DNA of 64,000 bases from Pelobates cultripes (Eukaryota > Chordata > Amphibia > Anura > Pelobatidae), in the NCBI GenBank assembly GCA_933207985.1, contig OW240921.1, positions 100,103,155-100,167,154 on the forward strand, written 5' to 3'. A program made the position numbers and the translations under genes. Below, in pieces: positions 9,914 through 21,175 of the stretch. Under the pieces are notes generated by a model, which did not search any database, was not told the origin of the DNA, and saw nothing but the letters and a program-made list of their open reading frames with translations. Within the stretch, counting starts at the first letter, position 1, and every line of letters begins with the position of its first letter.

Positions 9914-10265
9914 AAAGGGACTCTATAGATACTAGAACCACCACAGCTTAATGTAGTTGGTCCGGTGTATATAATATGTCCCTGCACGTATTTTAATGTA
10001 AACACTGCCTTTTCAGAGAACCAATGTATCTCTATGAGAAGATGCTGATTGGCGTGCATGCACAATAACATCCTTATGCTTTCCTATGGTAAAGCATTGT
10101 ATTGGCTGAGATCATGAAATTTGACTATCTCAACCAATGAGATAAGGCCGGCTGCGAAGAGACCCATTCGGCGCTGGAAATAAGGTGAGTTTTACACCTT
10201 TTAATGAAGGCAAAATGGTGCCTGGGGACAAAATGGCGCTTTTAGACCTATAGTGCCAGGAATAC
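9914..10265. mobile_element. T2-like MITE
   Basis: The left end TTAAAGGGACTCTATAGAT and the right end CCTATAGTGCCAGGAATACA match the termini of the T2-like copies at 10700 and 32345. It contains the shared inner words CACAGCTTAATGTAGTTG and AATAAGGTGAGTTTT. Confidence 0.6.
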
Positions 10266-10699
10266 ATATTTGCAATCTTTCTGTGCCATACAAATCTCAC
10301 CTGACAAACTTCTATAGTTTTCTACAGTTTTCCAAACATCAATGGAACTATTAACAATTTAACAGAATTCATGTTGTATGAGGCCTTCCATAATTATATT
10401 ATCTTAAACCTGTCAAATGTAAATATACATACCAAGTAGTAATGTATTTTCAGCCACAAAATATGTATTATAACCTCTCAAAACACAACTAAATACTGTA
10501 TATAATGAAATGACAGGCTTAGTAGAGAAATACTATATTTTGTACAGGTCAGTTCTAGAATATTTAAAGTCAGATCACAAATTGAAAAAAAAATGTTACA
10601 TTGGTTTGCTTTGGAATTCTGATAACTCAGAACTTTTTTGTAATTAGATCATATTAGATAAAGTAATCCTTCCTGCCTGCAACTCACTGTGCAGTTAGT

Positions 10700-11214
10700 T
10701 AAAGGGACACTATAGTCACCAGAACAACTACATCTTAATGTAGTTTTTCTGGTGAGTATAATCATTACATGCAGACATTTTCATGTAAACACTGCCTTTT
10801 CAGAGATGGCCACTGGAGGTGCTTCCTGGGGCAGTGCTGCACAGTAGGTAGCACTGCCATTCAGCGTCTCCATGCTCTGCATGGAGACGCTGAATTTTCT
10901 AATGAATCTGTATGAGGAGGTGCTGATTGGCCAAAATAGTGTTTGGCCCTGCCCACATCACACCTCCTTGCTGATTTTAACCAATCCAATGCTTTCACTA
11001 TGGGAAAGAATTGGATTGGCTAAAAATCTGCAATTCTGATGATGTCACCAAAGAGGCAGATCGTGGGCAGCACCAGCGGACACGCGCAACGCTGGAAATA
11101 AGGTAAGTTTTAACCCTTTCTAAGGAGCTAGTGGGGGCAACCCACCTGAATGGTAAACTTAACACTATAGGGTCAGGAATACATGTTTGTGTTCCTGTGA
11201 CATGGTCCTTTAAC
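10700..11214. mobile_element. T2-like MITE, complete
   Basis: It runs from TTAAAGGGACACTATAGTCA to CATGGTCCTTTAA. Inside are inverted pairs such as CAGCGTCTCCATGC with its mirror GCATGGAGACGCTG at about 10862-10893, and CCAATCCAATGCTTTC with its mirror at about 10981-11018. It is non-coding. TTAA at both ends fits the T2/Kolobok group described in Xenopus. Confidence 0.7.
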
Positions 11215-11328
11215 ATCGAATGTGCTTGTGAATGGGTATGACTACAAGGAACTGTGTAATCTCTGTCTTAGCCATATCTCCAGAAGGGGCCGGACTGTGG
11301 GTGGCCAAGGACACTTAGTTCGTGTTTT

Positions 11329-11658
11329 TTTTTTTGTGAATATGATTTTTATTCATTTTGCGTATATTAATGTTCGGTGAGACGCGCAGGTCTCCATTGC
11401 ATGCTATTATAAAAGGTAACAAGTTAGGCTCACAGGCCCCATTACAGAAGGACTCACAGGTCCCCATTTTCTGGTATTTACATTTGTTTGGGAATATAAG
11501 TTAAATAACGTTTTCATGAACTGGGTGAACATAATGCTTTGTAATCGTCCTTGAACCAGATTAATCAGTCTTTGATTAGGTGTCAGTGTTTGTAGGCTAC
11601 CCCTATGGCCCCTGTCCACGGCGTCTCACCGGGCCCTGTGTCCTTAGCTATGTGTCAT
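11329..11658 (-). mobile_element. 5'-truncated L1-type LINE with target duplication
   Basis: CTTAGTTCGTGTTTT at 11314-11328 and CTTAGTTTGTGTTTT at 11659-11673 form a 15-bp duplication with one mismatch. The T-run at the left end is the antisense poly(A), followed by ATATGATTTTTATTCATTTT, almost the same start as the L1 remnant at 53443. Only about 330 bases of 3' end are present and no ORF2 coding remains. Confidence 0.75.
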
Positions 11659-11699
11659 CTTAGTTTGTGTTTTAACTGCTCGAACATGATTTAACACCA

Positions 11700-11756
11700 A
11701 ATGGAGTGACTAATTCAAAGAAATGAAATGGTTATAGTGACTACAGTGTCCCTTTG
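11700..11756. mobile_element. T2-like MITE end fragment
   Basis: GTGACTACAGTGTCCCTTTGA is the right terminus seen in other T2-like copies (compare 37210-37230). The left part is not recognised. Confidence 0.35.
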
Positions 11757-12069
11757 AGAATCCTCTAAATATTTGCAGTTTGTGCACATGTAACTTGCCA
11801 ATTCATAAATTTCTAATGTAGGACCCGCACAGAGGAAGAGATGTCGGACAAAATGGGGGCTGATGTGAAACGCTCACGTTAGTGTAAAGATGACTTGAGG
11901 GACCAGAAATCAATGGGGGGGAATACAATTGCACCCCAGTGGAGAGAACCTGACAGTTCTATTAGGTCAGTGATGCTAACGGATTGAGTAAGTAAACCTC
12001 CCTGGCTTTTCGATTGACAGCTGGAAAATGTTTAAAATTCTAACTATAAACGTGCAAATTGCTCAATGA

Positions 12070-13672
12070 AGGATGCACCAAAATTTCCGCTGCTGGAAAT
12101 TTCGGCCGAAAATTACAGCCCTTTAACCCGGCACTACCTTACTGACAGCCCCCCAACCCGGCACTGCCACCACTGACAGCCACCACTGACACAGATCCTG
12201 GTGGGGAAGTTCCTGTGCTGTTTCCAGGCCCGACTGTGGCCCACCCATGTGTGTCAGGCAGTGAGCGGGCTTTTCCCGGTGTCCCAAGTCTGGGCTGCCC
12301 ACGGGGAGCGGCCCTGGCGGGGAATGGAAGACAGGGAGGACCCCCGACTGTTACCTGTCACAGGGAATCCTACCATTCGCTGTCACTCCTTAGCGCGGCT
12401 GCCATTCACTTTGCAGCCATTACCTGGGATCCCGGGATTCACCATCCGAGTCCAGCGATGGAGGGGGCCTCGGGTACCGGCGGGGAGCTTAGTGCGGGGA
12501 CCCCATCTGCCAGGGGAGAGAGCCAGCACGGTCTGCAGTTCTGCTGGGTGTGAGCTGCAGACTGTGCTGTATCTCACAATCTCTGGCCAATCAGAGCATT
12601 GTCGCGGGTTACCACAGCAATGCTCTGATTTCTGGATATCACGACATGCAGCACAGTCTGCAGCTCACACCGTGCGGACCTGCAGACTGGGGAGACAGAC
12701 CACTGGACCACCAGGGAGCATGGACACTGGACCACCAGGTAAAGAGAAAAAAAAAGGTATTTCTAACATCCTCCCTCACTGTCACCAGTCACCCCCTCCC
12801 TCAGTCACTGTGTCACCCCTTCCCTCAGTCACTCTGCCACCCCCTTGCTCAGTCACTCCCTCAGTCACTCTGTCACCCACTCCCTCAGTCACTCTGTCAC
12901 CCCCTCCTCCAGTCACTCTGTCACCCCCTCCTCCAGTCACTCTGCCACCCCCTCCTCCAGTCACTGTGCCACCCCCTCCCTCCCCCAATCACCCTGTCAC
13001 CCCCTCCCTCAGTCATTCTCACCAATCACCCCCTCCCACGGTCACCAGTAACACCCTACCTCAGTCACTGTCACCAGTCACCCCCTCCATCAGTCACTCT
13101 GTCACCTCCTCCCTCAGTCATTGTCACCAGTCACCCTCCCTCACATGCCTCCCCTCAGTCACTCTGTCACCCCCTCCCTCCAGTCACTCCTGTCACCCTC
13201 CCTCAGTCATTGTCACCAGTCACCCCCTCCCTCAGTCCTCTGTCACCCCCTCCCTCACAGTCATTGTCACCAGTCACCTCCCACTCCAGTCACTCTGTCA
13301 CCCTCCCTCGGTCATTGTCACCAGTCACCCCCTCCCTCAGTCACTCTGTCACCCCCTCCCTCAGTCATTGTCACCAGTCACCCCCTCCCTCAGTCACTCT
13401 GTCACCCCTCTCTCAGTCACTCTGTCACCTCCCTCAGACACTGTCACCAGTCACCCCCTCCATCAGTCACTGTCACCTCCTCCCTCAGACACTGTCACCA
13501 GTCACCCCCTCCCTCAGTCACTCTGTCACCCCCTCCCTCAGTCACTCAGACATAACTATTTTAAAATCATTTGGGAGAAAAAGTCATTATCGGTTTTGGT
13601 TTTCGGCCATGGGCATTTTGGGTATTCGGTTTCGGTTTCAGCCCAGAATTATCATTTCGGTGCATCCCTGTT
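12070..13672. mobile_element. hAT-like non-autonomous element with 8-bp target duplication
   Basis: CTCAATGA occurs at 12062-12069 and 13673-13680, just outside the termini AGGATGCACCAAAATTT and ATTTCGGTGCATCCCTG. GGATGCACCRAAA termini with 8-bp duplications are the hAT pattern. TTTCGGCCGAAA near the left end and CGGTTTTGGTTTTCGGCC near the right are the usual subterminal words. A hairpin pairs GTGTGAGCTGCAGACTGTGC (about 12548) with its mirror at about 12650-12670. No transposase is seen. Two extra bases (TT) before the right duplication make the exact end uncertain. Confidence 0.75.
12775..13553. repeat. Minisatellite of CACCCCCTCCCTCAGTCACT type inside the hAT-like element
   Basis: Units of about 24 bases (CAGTCACTCTGTCACCCCCT plus CCCT) mix with longer units carrying CATTGTCACCAGTCACC. 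Strand asymmetry is extreme, with nearly all C and T on the + strand. Long open frames here, including one covering 12201-13697, are products of the repeat and low complexity and are not annotated as genes. Confidence 0.92.
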
Positions 13673-13739
13673 CTCAATGAAATCAGTACTCTTATAAACT
13701 GCCTTTCAAATGAGATACTCCATAGACATAAAGCACTTC

Positions 13740-15427
13740 AGCCGGCTGTGTGTGACATGGTCCTTTAACAACGAATTTGCTCATTAAGAGACAAATATTA
13801 GTTTTTTCACTTTTTATTCTTGCTTTTATTGTCTTTATGTCCATATGAACCGCAAAATTTAAGTCTATGTTATAAATATAATCAGCTTTACTGTTTGTAT
13901 TAAAATGCATTCGGCATTATAAGCAACACGACTACAATTAGGCAATAAGCAGCAGTCATTCCATTTCTATAGGCAGTCTTCTTCTAAGAACAATTATCCA
14001 GTGTGGGAAAGAGATGGTTTAACCTTAAGCTGACCGCTTACAGCTGTGAGCCTTGTGCAGCCTAATAGCTTAGGGCTATAGTGTCCTAACCGCACTGTAG
14101 GAGCACACACTTGCTTTAGTACCAAAACGAATTGTTGAAATTGCCCACTGGAGATTTATCAAAGTGTTCTGGTGCAGACGTAAAAAGAGAGGAATCACAT
14201 ATGTGATTTTGATTGCCCGACGTTTAGAACTTTGCACCATTAGAACATAGCACAGTGTCGCATCTTTATTATTCTAAGAATATGTTAATACGTTTGAAAT
14301 CACAGTGAGGTGGGGGTTTGCATTTCTCAAATATTATAAATGCATACTGTGCATATCATTAAACAGTAATCACCACCAGTACCATCCTCCAAAAACTGAG
14401 GAGTCCTGTTCCCAAAGAAGATGTATCTCGGTTGAAATCTGTTGGCACACTTATTATTTTAAGCCCTTATAATAGAGGTTAGTTTCCCCTGGGTCAAGAC
14501 CCAAAATTGTATCCATGTGCTATTTCGGTGGATCCCCAGTGGATTGAACAACAATATTATCTTCTTTATACTGTAAGCATCTGACCATTATGTATTGTTA
14601 ACTGTAGTGACCCGGCCTTCTCTCATGTAGTGGAATCCCCTTTGGCTACAGTCTAACCAATTTATTTTGCTAATTAATTTTATAATATATATATTTTTTT
14701 ACAATAGAACAATGATGGATCACCAGGCTAATTTTATTAACTTTTGAAAGGGTCTTCAAATCTATCCATATTCCTTATTTCTGCCAACCCAAGAACCTGT
14801 TTTTGTACTGTGGGCTATGATTTTAAATCACTTGCAATGCAGTAGAACCTCTTTGGAGCAAGAACTGTCAATCACATTTATACTTGTTGGATGCTAGATT
14901 CAGAGGTCATTGGTGTGTCTTCTCCACCAGATGTAACACAGCAGCAAAACGTTTCCAGTTTGACAAGTCTCCATAACTGGACTAGCAGTGTAAAATCCAA
15001 TTTCACATGATCTTGCATCTGAAGCATTATAATTTGTTTAACCCACTTAAAATATATAGATTTTGTTTCTGCACGTAATCCAGAATTAACTCATGACTGC
15101 AATGCTGTGATGGAATAAGTGAACCCCTGTGCGTGCTCTACCCCAGGTTCCCAGCAGGGAGAGACCTTTTCCCTGTAATGCACTAATTAGTGTGAACTCA
15201 TCTTCATTTTGTTGTTTCATATCATTTCAATGCTGATGATTTCTAAAGGTTTTTAATTATCTTTTCAGTTAAAGTGGCCCTGTCACTTCATAATAACAAA
15301 AATGTTATAACGATAACATCTTTATGAGATACTCGTGTTTATTGCAATCGAATTTCACAGAAATTCCAACACAATCAAACTATATCATAAGACACTGTAG
15401 GGATTACTTTATATAATGGGCAAGTCT
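13740..15427. other. Intronic stretch without a recognised feature
   Basis: Apart from a short T2-like word (ACATGGTCCTTTAAC at about 13755) and a possible T2-type start near 15270 (TTAAAGTGGCCCTGTCACTT), I see no exon, RNA gene or clear repeat. Confidence 0.4.
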
Positions 15428-15439
15428 GGAATTACTAAT

Positions 15440-16746
15440 CTTTTTTTTTTTTTGTCAATAATATGAGAAAACTAAAGTAAAATGAAACAGGCTTAGTCAA
15501 GCAGCTAATACCAAACCGATCTACCCCTGCAAACTGTACATACTAGTTAGGTGACAGACAGATAAGACATGTCTATATATATAAACACAAAAAGAATTCA
15601 GCGCTAGTATTCACAAAATTAGTCAGGGTAGGCAGCAACCCAAATGAAGGAAAACCCCTCGGGTCCTTCGGTGGATAGATACAAAAAGATATGGAAGGGC
15701 TGCGCCAAATAAGGGTAGATAGTCCAGTAAAGTATTGCTAGGGTGCCAATAGATGGTCTAGGATACTTGATAGAGTTCCTCTGTGGATGCGTCTAGTGTA
15801 GACCGTTCCGTATATGTAAATACAAGAGAGGTAGAGGCGACTAATGGTATAGTATGAAAGTTCAGGGTGTGATAGGTAACAAAAAGTAAAGAACTCACAT
15901 TCAAGAGAGCTATGGCCAGCTCTGGTGTGGATTGTGTACAGCGGTATAATCCCCGCTTATGGGATATGTAGGGAGGGGGTCTCCGTCAACACCGTCTGGT
16001 AGTCCAGAACTCGGAAAAGAAAGACAGAAAGCAACAATAGTGCTCTCAATTTTGATGTGGTTCAATGTGCAGATAAGAAGAGGTAAAAAAACTCACATTT
16101 GAGGGAGCTATGGCCAGCTCTGGTGTGGGCATTCAACATATGGAGTTAGTGCTGGCAGAAGAGCTTTGCCCAAGAGAGGCCATTCCCGCCTTTCATCCCC
16201 TCCACTTTCCATCTCTTTCATTGTGTTATGTGATGGCTGATGCAGGCGTGCCTCCAATTTTGCCCAGAACTGCTGGAAGATCTCGTCGAGTCGTTGGAGT
16301 TTGCTCCGTCGTGGCATGTTGATTTTCTGGAGGCTGCTTGGGTGCACGCTTTGATGAGGGGAGCTTGTCCGCCATCTTGTCACTGCCAGTCAGGCTTAGT
16401 CTGCGTTTTGTTGCAGGGATCGGCAGATGTCTGTGCTTGGTTCCAGTATGGACCAGGATAACCCCCACCGGTCCAGAGGAAACGGGACTGAGGTGCTGAT
16501 GCATCAAGGGGCTGTTCTGCGGCGTCCCTCAGGCAGGTAAGGTGGCGAACGTCCACCTCATCCGTGGCCCAAGTAGGCCGCAGGGTCCGGGTGCACCGTC
16601 GGTGTCTGTTGCCGCTCAGGTCTCTGCTGACCACTCGGAGGTACAGGTTGGGGCGATATTTCGCTTTTTAGTAGCTTGTTTGCATGTTTCTGGCAGGAGC
16701 TCGTCGAATGTGCGACCAGCCAGCATGGTGGTCCGGCCCAGCCCCC
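15440..16746 (-). mobile_element. L1-type element deletion derivative with target duplication
   Basis: GGAATTACTAAT at 15428-15439 and at 16747-16758 flanks the insertion. The T-run at 15441-15453 is the antisense poly(A). The opposite end, read on the minus strand, holds a C-rich 5' leader and an ORF1-like start at 16375 that stops after 49 residues. The middle contains a partial duplication: GAGCTATGGCCAGCTCTGGT occurs at about 15908 and again at about 16103. Neither the rest of ORF1 nor ORF2 is present, so the 5' end is joined to a 3' end with the coding body missing. Confidence 0.65.
16226..16375 (-). pseudogene. Truncated L1 ORF1-like N-terminus
   Basis: From ATG at 16375 the minus strand reads MADKLPSSKRAPKQPP and so on for 49 residues before a stop. 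The start context AAGATGGCGGACAAG is typical of vertebrate L1 ORF1 starts. The coiled coil, RRM and C-terminal domain are missing. A second minus-strand frame nearby (MPRRSKLQRLDEIFQQFWAK) may carry the next part after a frameshift. It is not a host gene. Confidence 0.45.
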
Positions 16747-17049
16747 GGAATTACTAATATTGACAAAACACAGACCTTGTTTTGTCGCAAGTAACTTTCT
16801 GGTGAAATAGGCATCTTACTGCGCGTCATGTAAGAAGATCTATGCAGATCCCGCAATGTTCTGTACACCTTTTTGCATGTGCAAGAGTACAACATTGACG
16901 GAAGATGAATGGAAATGAAAGTTGTCAGTGCCCGCAAGGGAGAGTTTTCGGCAAGTATATCTTCTTTAGGATTCTCCCCATGGCTGCCGCAAGCGGGCAA
17001 GTCGCCTTTGAGAGTGTTTGCAAAAATACTATGACCCCTAAAAGTCAAA

Positions 17050-17505
17050 GGTCCAATTTAAAGTGTACTCTAACAAAAAAAACATAAAACACTTGTTTTG
17101 GTTTGGTTAACACTTTCTGAGATGGTCCACCCCTACACAAACACAAATTTAAAAAAAGCATGAACTTACTTCCATTCCATGACCACCTCTAAGCTTTTCC
17201 CCCATCCCAATCTTCTTTGGTTGATGTCACTCTCACTCACCAGATGGGGAGAGGTCAGTAAGGATGGACTGAGGGAAGGACAGGGGGCCCATGCCACTTC
17301 TGCACTGAACTGACATTAACCAACATGGGAACTTTGTTCTAGAATGGCTAATGAATCTGCCGGAGGTTGAGTAGCACCTTCCGGCAGCTAAGCGGTTAGT
17401 CACGGCATGTGCAGCATTTTATAGCAAAACGCTGCACATACAGATTCCAGGAATGATTACCACTTCAAATCACTTAAGTGGTCATGGTGCTTGGAATAAC
17501 CCTGT
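17050..17505. mobile_element. MITE-like repeat related to the T2 group
   Basis: Left end TTTAAAGTGTACTCTAACA and right part CACTTAAGTGGTCATGGTGC with GGAATAACCCTG. The inner words GCAAAACGCTGCACATAC and ACTTAAGTGGTCATGGTGCT recur in altered form at 39080-39170. Non-coding. Confidence 0.45.
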
Positions 17506-19212
17506 AAGTACAAATTGATATTTTGATATTATAGCAAACTGAATAAATGTTGTTACTGTAGCTGTTTGTAAAATGTTTTTCGTTATAGTTTATATTTTTG
17601 ATATTCAGTCTGTACTTAGTTATATAACATTTTGGTCATTGTTTATAAGTGTATCAAAAAACAGTACTCGGATGTGCCAACTTCTTCTGTTCCTCCTAGA
17701 AATTAGGTTAAAAATTACCAAATTAGAAAAATTGTCTGGGTTGACTTTAGTCACAATTTGGTTATTTGTTGCCTGAATTTTGCAATTTCTTTTTAATTCA
17801 CTTTAATTTGTTGTTTATTGAATAAACCCCAATAATTTTAGTTTTTGTAAAAGTACAAAAGGCTAACAATTCTACATTAGAAACATTTAGTAACTCGCTT
17901 TTTGTTTTCTTCTAACTTGGCACAAGTTTGACTCTGATGCCACCTTCACTTGGAAAAATTCCTTCCGACATCGGTGCCCCTATCTGCTGAAAAAAGAACA
18001 ATGCTATTTTAATTTGTGATGTGGAGTGGAAACATTCATATCTATATATGTGAGAAATTCTAGATGGCCTTTAGCATATTCTAAACATAGTTTAGGTTAA
18101 TTAGGTTAAGAAGAATAACATCAAATCTGGTTACATTCACAAACTGTAATGTGTGAGTGACTGTGCGTTACAGGTGATTGTGATCTCTGGATTCACTGGA
18201 ATCTGAATTTTTTTCCCTATCCCGGGAGATTCAGCCATTATGTATGTCCAGTTTGCCATTTCAGTGACAAATAGGACAATTCGGTAATGACGCTACAGGT
18301 TTATGGCCATAGAACGCTTAAAGAGGCAGCGAAAGGACAGACTATGAAAAAGGATGCACAAGTTATAGCAGTGTATCTCATTCAGTAGGGCATCAATATT
18401 AATGGGGATTTCAAATTAGGGGTTTCTTGTCTTTAAGATGCTGTGGACTATAACTGCTTTGACACCATCATTTAACTGCACGTCTTTATTACTGTATCAT
18501 TATTGTGTCATCCTATTTTAGAGTTAGGACTTTTGAATTAGTTCAGGCTTGATACGTTAACGATAATGATAATATAGAATTAAAAAAAAAAAAAAAAAAT
18601 TGCAGTTGGTCACCCAATACTGTTATGAAATCAGTATAAAGAAAGAAAATCGATTGAAAAGATAATATTTAAACCAATCAGTGCAATTCATTCAAACAGT
18701 AGGTACTTGTGCTCCCATTGGCGTACCACAAAATATTGGGAGGTATGAAAGCAAGGTCCGACAGGGCGAGATCATGCCAGTGATCCAGCTTGAACCACTG
18801 GTAACATAAATGTTGCTTTTTTGTAACGAAAAAATATGCATATTTTTGTCAACAATGCTAAGCTCTACCCCATACTAATTAAACATGCCAATGGAAGTAG
18901 CTTATTTGCATATAGTGCCCTGAGATCGTAATGGCAGCATTTCTGTCTGGGCTACAGGTACTTTATTTCCGAGGTTTGCACTTTTAAAACTGTTAGGGTG
19001 ATACCATCTGTTTAAACTGATAATGTTTGAGGGCACAATGGGGCTATACAGCAAACACTGTATTGCACTGAATTAAAACCAGATTGTAAAATTTAGGTAG
19101 AAAAAGTGCTTATTTGGAGAAATCCTCTTTGTCTGGAATATTTGCTTCCAATTCACTGAAAAATGGTGTTCAGCCGACAAACCCTAATATGATTCCTTTT
19201 TTATTATGCTAG
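17506..19212. other. Intronic stretch without a recognised feature
   Basis: AT-rich. An A-run at about 18581-18599 could be the tail of an old retroelement, but no target duplication was seen. It ends at the acceptor of the next exon (ATTATGCTAG at 19203-19212). Confidence 0.4.
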
Positions 19213-19394
19213 ATGAACTCCTGGACTCCAATCGCCAATATGCTGAGCCGCCGGAGCAGTGCTGGGGTGGCTGTACTGGAAGGGATGTTGTATGTAGCAG
19301 GTGGAAACGATGGGACTAGCTGTCTGAATTCAGTGGAACGATATAACCCAAAGGCTAACACATGGGAGAGTGTAGCCCCAATGAATATTAGGAG
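19213..19394 (+). CDS. KLHL17: KLHL17-like kelch protein, coding exon (third in window)
   Basis: The 182-base exon encodes about 60 residues and a partial codon. The start is MNSWTPIANMLSRRSSAGVA, followed by a kelch core with VAGGNDGTSCLNSVERYNP and WESVAPMNIRR. The double glycine, the Tyr of ERY and the Trp about six residues later are the standard kelch landmarks. The acceptor is GCTAG ending at 19212 and the donor is AGGAG|GTAATA at 19395. The Arg codon is split AG|G across the next junction, giving the RRSTHDL motif. The preceding junction is CAG|ATG, phase 0. Sequence here is very close to remembered KLHL17, with changes such as N for S in SVERYNP. Confidence 0.93.
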
Positions 19395-19649
19395 GTAATA
19401 CTCTGAAATACTTGGCTGTTATAGTGTATATATTGTGACCTGGGACCATATAACGACATAGTCCTAAAGTTTGAAATGCCACAAGAAGTTTTCTTTCTTT
19501 AGAAATCACAGTCATTTTATTACTATGTCTGGTAAACAAAACATTTAAATAAAGCAAACAAAAAGAAAAGCCTTGCTCTTTTGAGCTCTGACATTTGCAA
19601 CTAACTATAGTTGAACTGCGCACCCCCAACAAAATTAAGCACATACCCT

Positions 19650-20040
19650 TTTCCACCTAAGCTTTAGGTCCCCCTCTGGTTAAAATTGTGAGTTTACTTA
19701 CCTTATTCCAGCGCCATGTGGGTCCTGTCGCAGCTGGTCCTGCCTACGGTCTCCCCCCCAGGAAAGCATTGACAGGCTATTGTCCTTGCGCAGCAAAACA
19801 CAGCTCTGCCCCATTAAGCATCTCCACACAGAGATGCATTGAATCAATTGAATTGAATCAATGCATTTCTATGAGGAAAGTTCAGTGCCTCCATGCACAG
19901 CGTGGAGCTGCTGAACGTCAATCCTGCACACTGTGCAGCACTGACACAGGAAGCACCTCTAGTGGCCGACTGAGTGACTGCCAGTAGAGGTGTAACTAGG
20001 CAGCAATGTAAACACTGCCTTTTTTCTGAAAAGACAATGC
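19650..20040. mobile_element. T2-like MITE remnant
   Basis: TTACTTACCTTATTCCAGCG, an inner CACTAGAGG-type word in altered form, and GCAATGTAAACACTGCCTTT recur in the better preserved T2-like copies at 9914-11214 and 32345. TTGAATCAATTGAATTGAAT at about 19840 is a local simple duplication. Confidence 0.4.
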
Positions 20041-20042
20041 TT

Positions 20043-20680
20043 ACCGTATATATTCTCGTGTGTAAATTGAGTGCAGTTTTGTGACCAACAATTGTGAAAT
20101 ATGCTATGCCTCGTGGATAAGTCGAGGGTAAAACTTGGGGCTATGAAATTCTGTGATTTTTATAATTATATACACACACACTCATACAAACACACACACT
20201 CATACAAACACACACTCTGCATTATATACACACACACTCATACAAACACACACTCTGCATTATATACACACACAACACAAACACACACTCTGCGTTATAT
20301 ACACACACACTCTGTGTGTATATAATGCAGAGTGTGTGTTTGTGTGAATGCAGAGTGTGTGTGTGTTTGTGTAGTGTCTGTGAACTGGGTGGGGGGAGGG
20401 CATTTTTATTATTTTGAATTTTTTTTATTTGAATATTTTAATTTTTTTATTTAGATTTTTTATTTATTTATTATTATTTTATTATTTTATTATTATTTTT
20501 TTGTCCCCCCTCGCTGCTTGTTAACTGGTCAGGGAGGGGGGCTATATTATTCCCTGGTGATCCAGTGGATGGGCTGTGCATGAGGGGTCGAGAGCAAGCT
20601 GTTACTTACCTTTGTAGCAACTCCGGTCAGCTCCCTTCACCTCCGTGCAGCTCCCCTGTCAGCTCCCAGTGTATCTTATT
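20043..20680. mobile_element. MITE related to the ACCGTATATAC family, with CA/TG microsatellite
   Basis: TTACCGTATATATTCTCGTG at its start resembles the termini at 58989 and 60070. GTCCCCCCTCGCTGCTTGTT and the CAGCTCCCTTCACCTCC words near 20630 match, in reverse, the inner part of that element (59160-59210 and 59465). The microsatellite at 20162-20370 goes from (ACAC)n with CATTATATAC on one side to (GTGT)n with GTATATAATG on the other, so it is itself an inverted repeat. The right terminus is not recognised. Confidence 0.5.
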
Positions 20681-20985
20681 ATCTTTCAGAAAATAAAGTA
20701 CATTTACTGTTTGATGAATAGTTTTTAAGCAGCTCAATCTATCTGACGTAATCACATTTTTTAACGATATTGCTAATGCAAAATAATGAAATTATTGATC
20801 TGCTGACTTTAGACTTATTTACTAAAATGTGAATGATTGGGAATTCAAAATGAACTCATTCAATTCAAAATTCAGGCTATGTTTTCACTTTTGCTGGTCT
20901 AAAGTTTTAAATACTCTATGAATTAATTTTAAATTCCTGACTCTTCACACCATAGTGAATAACCCCGTTAGTGGTTAATTCATTA

Positions 20986-21175
20986 AATATACACTATAGT
21001 GTTAGGAATACAAAACTGTCTTCCTAACACTATAGCGTCCTTCTGCACCTCCCTCCCCCTCCTGGTCTCTGAAACTGCAAAAAATAACATTGCAGGGTTA
21101 AACTGACAGGGACATTGCACCCGGACCACTTCAATGAGATGAAGTGGTCTGGGTGCCTACATTGTCCCTTTAAAC
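20986..21175. mobile_element. Short T2-like MITE
   Basis: ATACACTATAGTGTTAGGAA and its mirror TTCCTAACACTATAGCG form a terminal hairpin. The right part GAAGTGGTCTGGGTGCCTA followed by TTGTCCCTTTAA matches the right end of the copies at 32345 and 60772. Confidence 0.6.

Noticed and set aside
12201..13697. 498-codon and 376-codon + strand open frames
   Set aside because: They run through the termini of a hAT-like element and its C/T-rich minisatellite. The composition is Ser/Pro/His/Leu only and other frames are equally open.
18581..18599. Poly(A) run as the tail of a retroposed gene
   Set aside because: No target duplication, no upstream coding remnant and no AATAAA close before it.
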